From NCBI RefSeq assembly GCF_052857255.1, contig NC_135505.1:48111507-48175506 (forward strand): a DNA stretch of 64,000 nucleotides. The letters run 5' to 3'. Positions within the stretch are counted from its first letter, which is position 1, and every line of letters begins with the position of its first letter. Of this stretch, positions 34,806 through 44,579 are shown piece after piece. Source of the stretch: Amblyomma americanum (Eukaryota; Arthropoda; Arachnida; Ixodida; Ixodidae). The translations under genes were made by a program, and so were the position numbers. The notes below the pieces were generated by a model. The model had not been told where the DNA came from and did not search any database. It saw only the letters and a list, made by a program, of their open reading frames with translations.

Positions 34806-35694
34806 CGTCAAACCATGTATAACTGAAGCTTTCCGCTTGTATATCCAGTCTTAACCAGAGCTAAGCCACTGCCTAATGTTTGATCCATCGGTATGAAATT
34901 CTGTAAAACTACTGTATTTCTCTTCCAGTGCAAGGAACTCTTGTAGTATATGTTGTTGCGGAGTTTGTTTTTTATGGAACTGAGTAAGAGTGAGATCACA
35001 GATTGCAGGAAAATTTACCATGGAGGTAGTGGCCCTCGTCTCCGAGCAATGTCAGGTAATATATCTAGTACCCCAAGGTTTTGGCACATCGCTCAAAAAG
35101 TAGGACTGGCATAATAGCTTGCGGTTTGTTGTCAAAAAGAATTATGCATGGGCACTTAATGACAATGGGATAACATAACTGTTTGGGCATCAGATTTTTA
35201 ACACGTATGTTCATATGAGCATGGTTATTCTGTCTTTGAGTGACGGTTCGTTCGTTTCAACATAAAGACTGCTTATAGGTGACGTCCTGTAAGCAACATT
35301 TGGAAGACGTAAACCTAAATTGTGCACTGGGTTGAGTCGTTTCGATTAAGATGGCCTTCCTGAACCATATACGATAATGCCATAGTCTAAGCAGGATCGT
35401 GCCACAGAGCAGTAAATTCTTAGAAGGCTTGCACTGTGAGAACCCCAGTGTTTGTGTGAAAGGTCTTTGAGTGTGTTCAGTGATCGGGAAATTTTGTTTA
35501 TTAACGCGATAATATGAGGCAGGAAAGTAAGTTTTTTGTCAACTGTTATACCTAAACATTTGTGTTCATTTTTACGGACAACTTGCTTTCGTTCAGCTGT
35601 AGGGTCTGTTCTGCCTGTAATCCTTGTTTAAGTGAGAAAATAATGGCTACTCTTTTCTGTGCAGAAAACCGGAAGCCATTTCTGCCTGCCCATG

Positions 35695-36519
35695 TGTGAG
35701 GTGCACAAAAGATCCTCAGAGGAGCGGTGCCTCCGACAGCGGAGGGCTGCGCGTGCCAGCCCAGCGTTGCGCGTGTGCCCGTTAGGAGGGTGTGTGCGAC
35801 GCCACGGCGACAAAGAGCGTGACGAGCACGAGGAGCGGAGAGCTGACTTGTCAGAAAACCTAGGTGTAAAGGAAGAGAGAGTAGGGGGGATCGTGTCATT
35901 CAAGCGTGCAGGTGGCAGCCGTCGGACCTTTGGTTCGTACTGCCGTGACCTCCCTTGGATCACCGACACAAGCCTACTGGGTTCCTTGGAAGCGTGGAGG
36001 TGGCAGCCGATGGACGGAGAGTCTGTGGTGCCAAAACGCACTCTTAGATAGCCTACTTGAAGCCCCCGGCGTTTCCTGACGCCGTAGACGAGACCTGGCT
36101 ACGGGGTTTTCCTGCGGCTGCCAAGTTCTTTGGGCTCTTGACGGGGGACCACCGGCGTCTTCCTGCAGTCCTCTCTGCTCCTAATACCACCTGGCTCCCT
36201 TCCGTCGCTTCCTTCGATGCAGCGCCAGCGACGCGTCGCACTACAACTACCCGCTTCCGGCCTGTCTGCAAGGCATCCCTGCTTCACCTGGGATTCTCAG
36301 TACCTGATGAACTCTTTCCTTTTATTCTATTGTGCTGTACGCGTGTTGAGAGTGCGTTTTCTTGTTTTCGTGTCCGTTTCTTATTGGCCCCTTTTCCTTT
36401 AAATTATAAATACTGCCTCGTTTTGTTTCCTTTGACCTCTTTGTTCTCGTCTCACGTTTGAATCTGCACGCGATATCGTTCCCCCTCGGAAAATCGGGGC
36501 GCGCTTCCGATTCGTGACA
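35695..36519 (+). repeat. Solo LTR inserted in the LINE RT
   Basis: An 825-bp block starting TGTGAGGTGCACAAAAG and ending GATTCGTGACA interrupts the LINE frame between L-A-Y and a W-A-G-R-N-G-F-R-F-S-A segment. A TATA-like TTATAAATACTG lies at about 36403 on the + strand. No internal retroviral-type sequence flanks it, so it looks like the product of LTR-LTR recombination. A clean target duplication is not visible (CCATG left, CTAAT right), so the exact edges may be off by a few bases. Confidence 0.65.
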
Positions 36520-38584
36520 CTAATATGCCAGTTTGTTGTTAATTGTGTTTGTCTCGCTTATCGATATGTTGGAGGATGTGCATGTTATCTGGAGGTCGTC
36601 TACATAAAGTGAATACTTAACGGACCTTATTATTTTGCTAAGAGAATTCATTAGTACAATAAATAGAGTTGTGCTTCATATACACCCTTAAAGTACTTCT
36701 TTTGTCTGAATAAAATTCATCGAAAGGGTTGTGCCTAGGCGGACATTAAATGACCGGTTAGAATAAAAGCCTTTAAGGGAGTTCAGCATTCTGCCACGGA
36801 TGCCGAGCTCTGCTATGTCCAGAAGAATCCCGAACCTCCAGGTTGTGTCGCATGCTGTTTATAAAAAAAAAATACAAGACAGTGCTGCTTGTGTATGAAA
36901 CCTTCTCTGACAGTATTTTCAGGACGAACTAGGTGACCTGTAGTGGAGCACGCCTTCTTAAAACCACATAGGTGGACATCCAGAAGCTCCCGGTCTTGTG
37001 ACACGAACGTTAGTCTGATATTAAATACATTTACAAAGGATTTCGCTAGACAGCTTGTCAGAGCTATGGGTCTATATCTGCTAGGAAGGGTTGGGGCTTT
37101 TCGAGGTTTTAAAAATGAAACAATGATGGCCTTCTTTCTGGCTTCGAGAATTTTTCCCAATACCCAAACTTTGTTCAAAAATCTTAAAATGCCTCTACAG
37201 CCGGTTCAGTGATATGGGCCAACATTTGATAATGTTTTACGTCATGGCCGGGTACAGTTTGCTTACCGGCGGACAAACTTCAGTTATTTCTTGAACAGTA
37301 AGGAAATTAAAGTAGGACTCATCTGTGCCGCCACTTGACGGCAGTCTTTGTTTTTCAGCCCTGTTTTTGTATTTTAGAAATGAATCTGTGTAGTGAGATC
37401 AACTGGAGACCGGAGAATAATATTCACCCAAAATGTCTGGCTGTTCTTCAAAATTTGTCTGCATACCAGGGGCTGACAGAAGAGGAACTGCGAATAGGGA
37501 GTAGCAGCCATTGATCTTTTCAACCATCTGCCACATTTGTTTTGATGTGGTTGAGCTGTTTATTGACGACAGGTAACCAATTGCCATGAAGTTTTTTCGA
37601 CATTTGCGGTGATTATATCGGGCTTTTGCTGTGGGCTTTTTGAAGTTGATGAAATCCTCCTCCGTTGGATATCAACGAAAAACTCTCCAAGATTTGTTTC
37701 GCCGCCTTTTTGTGTCTCGGCATTGTGTGTACCAAGATTTGTGATTTTGTTTTACTACACCAGACGGCTGTTGAATTGCTAGGCATGCAGCGGTTAAAAT
37801 ACAGTTCGTTTATGCTGAGATTATCTGGAGCTATTTTATCTAGGTTTGCCATTTCTCCAAAAAGTGCCCAGTCGGCTAAATGTAACTTCCAACGCAGTGG
37901 TTTCGTTGGGATGACTAGCGGTGTGGAAGTCAGACTGATTAATACAGGTAGGTGATCGCAGCCATATTGGTTGTCGATGACATCCCATTTGAAATCTCTA
38001 AAAACAGAGGGTGAACTAAAAGACAAATCTATGGAACTCCTTTTTCTTATGCTCGGAGAGCAGTATGTGCCTTTTCCGGTGTTTAGAAGGGTAAATTATG
38101 ACTTAGAATAAAATCTGTTAAAATACGACCTCTTCTATCAGTGTGTGCCCTTCCCCAAAAACTGGAGTGGGCATTCTAATCATCAAATAGCAGGTATGGC
38201 TCATGTAGCTGTTCTAAAAGGGTTTCTAAATGTATAAGTATTACTCTTAGGTGTGGCTCAAGATATATATTGCATATTGTGATTGCCTTAAAATGAATGA
38301 CATTGACTGCGAAAGCTTCGTATTTGGTATTAAGGTTGAATTCCTGGGTTGCAACACCAGTCTGAATGACAATAGGAACACCGCCAACAGTTTACTTGCT
38401 TGCTCTCGGTCGCACTGAACTACATTATACTTATTTAAAATGTTTTTTTTGTTTTGGACCTAAGTTGGTCTCCTGTAAGCATAAAGCCACCAGAGTCACT
38501 GTGTTTATTTTTTGTCCTCTACAGTTCCATTCTATTATGAAAGCCATCTTAATTTTGTTCTATGTAGTGAAAAACTAGATCAAG

Positions 38585-39772
38585 TTATTTATGGCCCCGT
38601 GACTCTGGGCCTGTTTTTTTCTTTCCCGATTCAGAGAGCTCCGCCCACCGTCCGACGTGGACGGCACAGGGCTGCCGTGGGTCGTGTCCAACGGCTCTGA
38701 AGAAGCGCTGGACGACCGTGCAGAGGGCACGTGATGTTAGAGTCAGACCGCGACCTGTGGAAGGAGGTCTTGAGGGCCACCGACCCGGTTGTCTGCGAGG
38801 CCTCCCTTTGGGATGGCGGGGAGTGTTAGCTACTCCACCGAGGGGCGTGGATGGCCCCGCCACAGGCTCTTTGCGAGTGGCCTGGGCAGGTGCCAAGCCT
38901 GGTGTGGTGGTCTGCGTCCACGCACCACATCAGCGAAGTTTGTTTTTGCGGCGAAAGAGAATGTGCTTGTTAGCGTGTATCGCCTTTGTGCTTCTTTGAA
39001 AGAAATTTTTTAAGTAGTTTTCAGTGTGGTTATTTGTTTTTCTTTCTTCCATGACGGACACGCCCTAGAGTATGGAGCAGGGTCCCCTTGACAGTTTGCG
39101 AAGCGTGGGGCGTCGTCGCAGTCATCGAAAGAGTGATCTATTGAAGTGCATTTCGCACAAGTTTTGCGACCGCGGGAACACTGAACCGTGTCCGCATGTC
39201 TGGCGGTTAAAGCATCATCGAGGGTTAGGTATGTAGGGTCTCACGTTTATTTTCAGATAACCCACTTCAATTTAGTCTGGGAGAGAACTATGTGCAAATG
39301 GTCAATACTGTGTGTTTTGTTGGGATTTATTTGCCCTTCTTTCTTATTTTGATCCTGTGGACATCAACGACGTTTTGTTCAGCAAGCCCTTTTTTAATTT
39401 CTGGTTTTGTTAGGTGGAGGAAGTCATTTTCAGAAATTAATCTTTGTTGAGGAATCGATGGGCAGTGACGGAGACAGGTACGTCACCCCTGGACCCAGTG
39501 TTAGAAAGTTTTGAGTGTTGGACGCTATCTCGGAGTTTGAGCAAGAGGTCTCCACTAGCCATTTTTGTAACCTTGTAGGCTAAGCCCAAGGCACCCGTTA
39601 GACATTTTTCTACAATGAGTGGGGGAGATTATTCTGGCAGATTGCTCTGTTTGTTCGCTATGAATAACATGAAAGTTAGGGAATCTTTGCATCTTTTTTG
39701 TATGAAGTTTTGAGTTAGCTCAGTTCGCCCTCTCTTGAGAGGGCGATCAGTTGCTAAGAGAAGGTAGGCCAT
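38585..39772 (-). pseudogene. LINE ORF1 (gag-like, zinc knuckles)
   Basis: It starts at the ATG at 39772 (MAYLLLATDRPLKRGR), continues with MASGDLLLKLRDSVQHSKLS near 39560, then VGYLKINVRPYIPNP before the knuckle region. The cluster CAKCTSIDHSFDDC followed by C-Q-G-D-P-A-P-Y-S-R-A-C-P-S-W lies at about 39175-39080. I-clade ORF1 proteins bind their RNA through such knuckles. A Pro/Arg/Gly-rich tail ends at 38585. Several frame changes are needed to read it. Confidence 0.75.
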
Positions 39773-40585
39773 GGAAAATATGTTTTTCGGCTACGGTGCC
39801 AGCTACGAGCCATGTACCAAAACTTGGGGACGGGACAGGATTATGCAGGCAAGTCCGGCTGACGCCAGCTGTACATCCCAACTATAGCCCAATATGACGA
39901 AAGTCAGTTTGGGTGGCCGCACAAGGTTAACCCTCGCCGCCAGGAAAAAGGAAAAACAAGGAAGTGAGTAGGAGAAAGCAGAGTGGCGAGAAAGGGGTAG
40001 GAAAGTGAAAGATACAGGCGAGGATAGGAAGCGCCGACTGCTGATTTCCCTCGGCCGGGTCAGGCCGGAGGTGCCGTCTACAGGAAGCTGGCCCCAAAGT
40101 AGTTTGTTGCCTTCGCCGAGGGGCCTTAAACGTCCAAACGCTCGGCATCGGCTCAACCACTAAGATCCCCTTTTTCCCGGACACGACGATGCCACGAACG
40201 GCTAAGCGCGGGTGCTCGGGTCTGTGGTGATGCACTAGTCACCATCATCCCCCTGCGAGGATATCCCTGCGGATGCTCGGGAACCCTTGGTGTCGCCACA
40301 CACCAACGTCTGCACAGTGCAGACGGCCCCCTGCGGGGATGGATTGTTGTACTAATCTCTTCAGTGCTGAGGTCACCATTGCCAAGAATGGGCGAAATAA
40401 ACTCAGCGGACAGTCATCGTCAATATTCGCGATTCCGTTCGAATTTGATGTCTTTCCTCGTTAGCGTGCACGTTGGCTGATTAGTGGAGCAACAGCTGAC
40501 TTCGCGCTTAGATTGCACTATTCGGTCGGTGCGCAGCGCCATGTCACATGTATTAAGGAGCCTAAATTAAACTTTAAAGGAAAGG

Positions 40586-41377
40586 TGTGAAGAAGACGCC
40601 GTGGACTAACCGAAGATTAAAGATGAAGAAGCCTTCGGTGAGGTGGATAGAGAAGATTGGTGGAGAAGCATTCGGTGATGTGGAGAGAGATGATTGGTGG
40701 AGAAGAGAAGAAAAATACGACGACAAGGCTTACGTGTACTAATGCCAAGGCTATAAAAAGGCGAGTGAGAGCGAAGCACGAGGGGGGACAGCAAAGAAGC
40801 GGGGGCTCCAGCGGGTCAGGGACGCATCGGCTGGAAGAGAGCGACGCCGGCTACCACTCCGGTCAGCTGTCGTTCTACACCTTTGCATCGTGGACTTCCT
40901 GCCGTGCCTAAGCTCGTTCCTGGAAGCCAACGGAGGACGCTACCACCTGCTACGGCCAGGGGTGCCTCCAGCGCTGCTGCCACCCATCCGGGTGTTGCCT
41001 TCAACGCCAACAACACCGGCATCACCTCCTCGGGCTCTTGGACCGGGAGCTTGTACGACGCAGCCAGCGACACCCGCAGCGACGCTCGCCGCAGCACGTC
41101 GAACACCGCCTCGACGCCGGATACTGGATCCATAAAACGCCGCAGTCGCATTGAACCAATCGGGAGCACGAGCGCCCACCGCTAACAGTAGGACGCTAGT
41201 ACTAGACCCTGCTAGCAATGTTCCCGGGTTGTATGTTTTTATAGCCTTTGAGTTTTGTGTAGTTTTTTGTGCTAGTGTGGGTGTCACGTAGGGTCTATTA
41301 AATATGCGTTTGTGTGGGTACACCTGTCGCCTAGTCAATTCTTTCGGTCCGAGTGTTCTCCGGGGAGATCCGTGACA
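40586..41377 (+). repeat. Probable 5' LTR of the Gmr1-like element
   Basis: The block starts TGTGAAGAAGACGCC and ends GATCCGTGACA, followed by AAGATAAGTGGCGAGCCAGT, where TGGCGAGCC could be the primer site. It holds a 37-bp near-duplicate (units at 40634 and 40671), a TATA box at 40752 and a TATTAAATATG near 41297. With no partner LTR in the window, this call rests on terminal bases and layout. Confidence 0.6.
40752..40760 (+). promoter_or_regulatory. TATA box in the LTR
   Basis: CTATAAAAAGGCGAGTGAG has the form of a strong LTR TATA box and lies about 80 bases after the duplicated 37-bp U3 units. Confidence 0.55.
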
Positions 41378-41488
41378 AAGATAAGTGGCGAGCCAGTGCC
41401 AAGATTAATTTCCTTTTTTCTTGTTGCTTTGTCTCGGATCTTTCCGATCTCTCCACGGCAGAAAGTACGGATTTGGCAAAAACGTTTG

Positions 41489-42771
41489 AACTGATGCTCA
41501 AGGTACGGATAAGCAAGGAAGAGGCGATGCGTCTCTATGACGAGGAGTAAAAGAGGCAGAAAGAGGATGCAGATGGGCAGAGAGTGGAAAGGGCGCAAGC
41601 AGGCGCAGACGCCCGTGAAGCAGAAGAGCGAGAAGAATAAAAGAGCTCGCGAGGCAGAGAGAAGAGCTCGCGAGGCGGAAGATCGAGAAGAGAAAAGAGC
41701 TCGCGAGGCAGAATAACAGGAGAAAAGAAAGAGAGAACGAGAGAAAGAGTTTATTTTGTGGAAACAGGCGCATGTCGCGGGAGATTATGACGAGATCACG
41801 GACTGTGATCAGCGTTCTTCAGCGAGTACAGAATCTCCTAGACCGGCCAGAGTTTGTCCAAGGAAGCTGATGGCGCCTTTCGATGACAAAAGAGATGATC
41901 TGGACGCATATCTGCAACGATTCGAGCGGATAGCTTTGGGGAAAGGCTGGGAGCGCAGTGAATGGGCCACGGCATTGAGCATGTGTTTAGTCGGAGAGGC
42001 GCTGAATATGTTTGGAAGGATGCCTGTTGCTGATTCCATGGACTAGGAGAAAGTCAAAAAGGCGCTCCTCCAATGATTCAGGCTTACGGCAGAGGGTTTT
42101 CGTGAGAGATTTCGCACCGCGAACCCTGATGATTCGGAAACCACGAAGCAGTTTTCCTGCAGGCTGACCGGCTATTTTTATAGGTGGCTTGATATGTTAA
42201 ACACAGAAAAGAGTTTTGAACAGGTGCGTGACGAGCTGGTCGCAGAGAAAGTTTTAGCTTTATGCAGCTCAAAGTTGGCGCTATTCCTGAAAGAATGTTT
42301 TGTTCATTGGAAGAGTTCGCTGATACTGCAGACCAATTCTTAGAGGCTCAAGGGCAAAGACATTTAAGTAAGGCAAAGGACGAAACCCAAATGACCCTAC
42401 AGACAGATGCGGCAAAACCAAAATCATATGGCGGTGCATCTAAGGCGCCAGTCAGGTGTTTTCTCTGCGGCAAGGTGGGACACCGTGCAGCTGACTGTCG
42501 GACTAGTAGCGCTTCCCAGAAAATACAGGTTGTGTGTCAAGGTTGTAAGAGGAGGGGTCATACTCTGGATGAGTGCATATACAGAACGCAGGACCGAGCT
42601 GCATGCGTTGTTGACCCTAGGATAGAACTTGTCACGCCACCCGAAGTTCCACAGCTGAAAGGAGAACAAACGCCGCTGGAAAATGAGGCAGTGAGTGGAA
42701 CACCCAAGCCGAAAGCAGCAATGCCGGTTGTTGTTGGTGCAGATAGGTGGCCGTCTAATATTGGTGCTTAG
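41489..42771 (+). pseudogene. gag with SCAN-like domain and zinc knuckle
   Basis: The N-terminal part (MLKVRISKEEAMRLYDEE) leads into a charged repeat of K-R-A-R-E-A-E type, probably a coiled coil, broken by stops. The capsid region at 41870-42330 contains KLMAPFDDKRDDLDAYLQRF, the YEKVK/ALLQRFRLTAEGFRERFR-type segment and SLEEFADTADQFLEAQG, the layout of the SCAN domain, which is known to derive from Gmr1-like gag. The knuckle CFLCGKVGHRAADC lies at 42459. A second Cys-rich cluster, CQGCKRRGHTLDEC, follows at 42537. At least four stops or frameshifts break it. Confidence 0.82.
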
Positions 42772-44563
42772 AGACAGCGGAGCCAACACAGTCTTGGTTT
42801 GGAGAAGCCTGGTGAAGGACGAGGATCTTACAGGGGAAGCGTGAGCCGTCAGTCTTGTAGGCAGCACAGTGCGGTACCTTCCTGAAGCCAGGGTTCTAGT
42901 GTCCGCGCCATATTATACTGGGCAGGTAGTGGCAAAATGCGTAGACCAACCCATCTACGATCTCATGTTGGGGAACATTACCGGTGTAAGGGTCGAAGAC
43001 CCAGATCCTGAATGGAGGATGCGCGACGTTGAAGAACATCCAAAGGAGGAAAGGCACGCGACAGCTCAGACGGGCTGTCAGTTTCTCCTCGGTAGTGGAG
43101 ACAAGACCTCAAGCGACAGCCCGAGCAACGCAGCGTCCGCTCTCAACTCCTGGTACGATGTGCCTGAGCGTAACATCGGGCGAAATTGCAATTAGACAAA
43201 AAGAAGACCCGAGCTCGAAGACCTGCTTCGAAAGAGTCGGGGAAAAAGTGAAAAGTAAGAAGAGTCGTACATCATTCGAGTATCAATTGGTAAATGGTCT
43301 TCTGCACAGGGAATGCATATTTAGTTCTGGAAGGCTGGTCCAACAGCTGGTGTTACCGAGAGATATGCTAGAGACCGTGCTACGCTTAGGACATGACGCC
43401 ATTATGGCCGGACACCGGGGTGTTCAAACAACGGTGTCTAGGATAACCGAGGAGTTATTTTGGCCGGGTATTCAGAGTGACGTTAAGCGCTTTGTTCGGT
43501 CATGTGACGTGTGCCAGCGCACAGTTCCGAATGAAAGAGTTGGTCCAGTACCTCTGGGTAAGATTCCAGCCATCGACCTAACGTTTCAGCGAGTGGCTAT
43601 TGACATTGTGGGTCCAGTCTCTCCAGTATCCGCCAAAGGCAATAGATATGTGCTTACTTTGGTTGACGTGGCAACTCGTTATCTGACGCTGTTCCACTGG
43701 GAGCTATTGATAGTATCCATGTAGCGGAGGGTCCTGTGGAAATGTTTTCGCGTTATGGGTTCCCGAGGGAAGTTCTGAGTGACCGGGGCTCGAACTTCAC
43801 ATCGGAACTAATGAAGGAAGTTAACAGCCTTTTGTCAGTAAGGCAGTTATTGACGATGCCTTACCATCCGATGTGTAATTTGCTTCTAGAGCGGTTCAAC
43901 GGCACCCTCAACGATATGATCAGGAAAATGTGCCAGGAGAGACCTACGGATTGGGATAGATATCTCCCAGCTCTTTTGTTTGCTTACTGCGAAGTACCAC
44001 AGACGAGTCTTGGTTTCTCGCCCTTCGAGATGTTGTAATGAGAACCTTTAGAGGGCCACTTGCAATACTCAAGGAGCTGTGGGCTAATAAAGAGATTGAA
44101 TCAGATCTCAAGATAACATACACATACGCTCTTGAGTGTCGGGACAGGTTGAAGGAAACATGCAGGCTTGCAAATCAAGTCCGGGAAAGGCGCGTGAACG
44201 CCATAGGAGATCTTAAGAAAAAAAACCATTCACAGGAATCTGATTCCGGGCGACAGGGTTCTCGTCCTGCTACCCACGGATCATAATAAGCTACTCATGC
44301 AATGGAAGGGCCCGTACCTTGTGACGCGGAAGAAAAAAGACATGGATTATGAGTTATTGATAGATGACACTAAGAACGTTTCCCATATAAGTATGTTCAA
44401 GAAATACGAAGAAAGGGGTCCCGTACTGTACGCCCTCAAGGTAGCATGCTCGGAAGTAGCCGAGGAGACAGGTGATGTTGCCGAGGTACTCACGTGCAAT
44501 GGGAAGAAAAATGCAGGAGGGGATGAAATACTAATGAAGCCAAATTTGAATGAAGACAAATGA
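42755..44563 (+). pseudogene. protease and integrase of the Gmr1-like element
   Basis: The retropepsin motif LVLRDSGANTV lies at about 42760, with Y-D-L-M-L-G-N-I near its end. The integrase begins with the zinc module (GHDAIMAGHRGV ... CDVC) at 43388-43520, then AIDIVGPV (first Asp) near 43600, LSDRGSNFTSEL (second Asp) near 43773 and MPYHP...LLERFNG (Glu). The C-terminal barrel reads MQWKGPYLVTRKKKDMDYEL at 44297. Stops at 43722, 44036 and 44284 divide it. No RT lies between protease and integrase, and the frame joins them directly. Confidence 0.85.
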
Positions 44564-44579
44564 ACACAGCGCTTCTCCA

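Larger units (their letters stand above)
34400..34872 (+). mobile_element. GC-rich MITE-like repeat inserted in the LINE RNase H
   Basis: Its right end, CTTAACCAGAGCTAAGCCAC, matches the copies at 4.85, 9.65 and 53.1 kb. It splits the LINE between TDGS and the rest of RNase H. The interior repeats the design of the 9.3-kb copy: TGACGTCACG, a GCATGCGCA motif, a TATA box and a short ORF. The left edge is estimated. Confidence 0.65.
33590..38547 (-). pseudogene. LINE ORF2 (endonuclease, RT, RNase H)
   Basis: It opens at the ATG at 38547 (MAFIIEWNCRG, then LCLQET, the start of the AP endonuclease). The endonuclease end is clear at 38026-37900 (SFSSPSVFRDFKWDVIDN, YGCDHLPVL). RT motifs follow at 37178-36880 (FLKPRKAPTLPSRYRPIALT, LLDVHLCGFKKACSTTGHLV) and YVDD at about 36600. 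After the solo LTR the RT resumes at 35690-34870. RNase H (TDGS near 34890; FTAECYAV; FCWVPSHDGIKDNERAHF) is split by the MITE. The C-terminal zinc-type region (LEEVILCRLRRGHMQLSHN, C-E-Q-C) lies at about 33860-33790. Frameshifts make it inactive. Confidence 0.85.
33255..40345 (-). mobile_element. Nearly full-length I-clade LINE, broken by two insertions
   Basis: On the minus strand, in order: a 5' UTR (about 40345-39773), ORF1 with zinc knuckles, and ORF2 with endonuclease, RT, RNase H and a C-terminal zinc region. The 3' end is ...CCTATGTGCCATAAAACCC followed by a CAACACA-type tail at 33255. RNase H after RT places it in the I/R1-like group. A solo LTR (35695-36519) splits the RT, and a GC-rich MITE (about 34400-34872) splits RNase H. 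Both ORFs have additional stops and frameshifts, so the copy is inactive. The 5' limit is approximate. Confidence 0.85.
40586..44563 (+). mobile_element. Gmr1-like Ty3/gypsy element, 3'-truncated
   Basis: A probable 5' LTR (40586-41377) is followed by gag with a SCAN-like capsid end and a zinc knuckle, protease, and then integrase directly after protease. RT is absent. Gmr1-like elements are known to place integrase before RT, so this layout is best explained as loss of RT, RNase H and the 3' LTR from the end. No copy of the 5' LTR is found downstream. Many stops show it is inactive. Confidence 0.75.

Noticed and set aside
35659..36051. Overlapping 130-codon frames on both strands
   Set aside because: They fall in the solo LTR; GC-rich LTR DNA gives chance open frames.
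38585..38896. Pro/Arg-rich minus frame as an independent gene
   Set aside because: It is the ORF1 tail of the I-clade LINE, contiguous with the zinc-knuckle part upstream.
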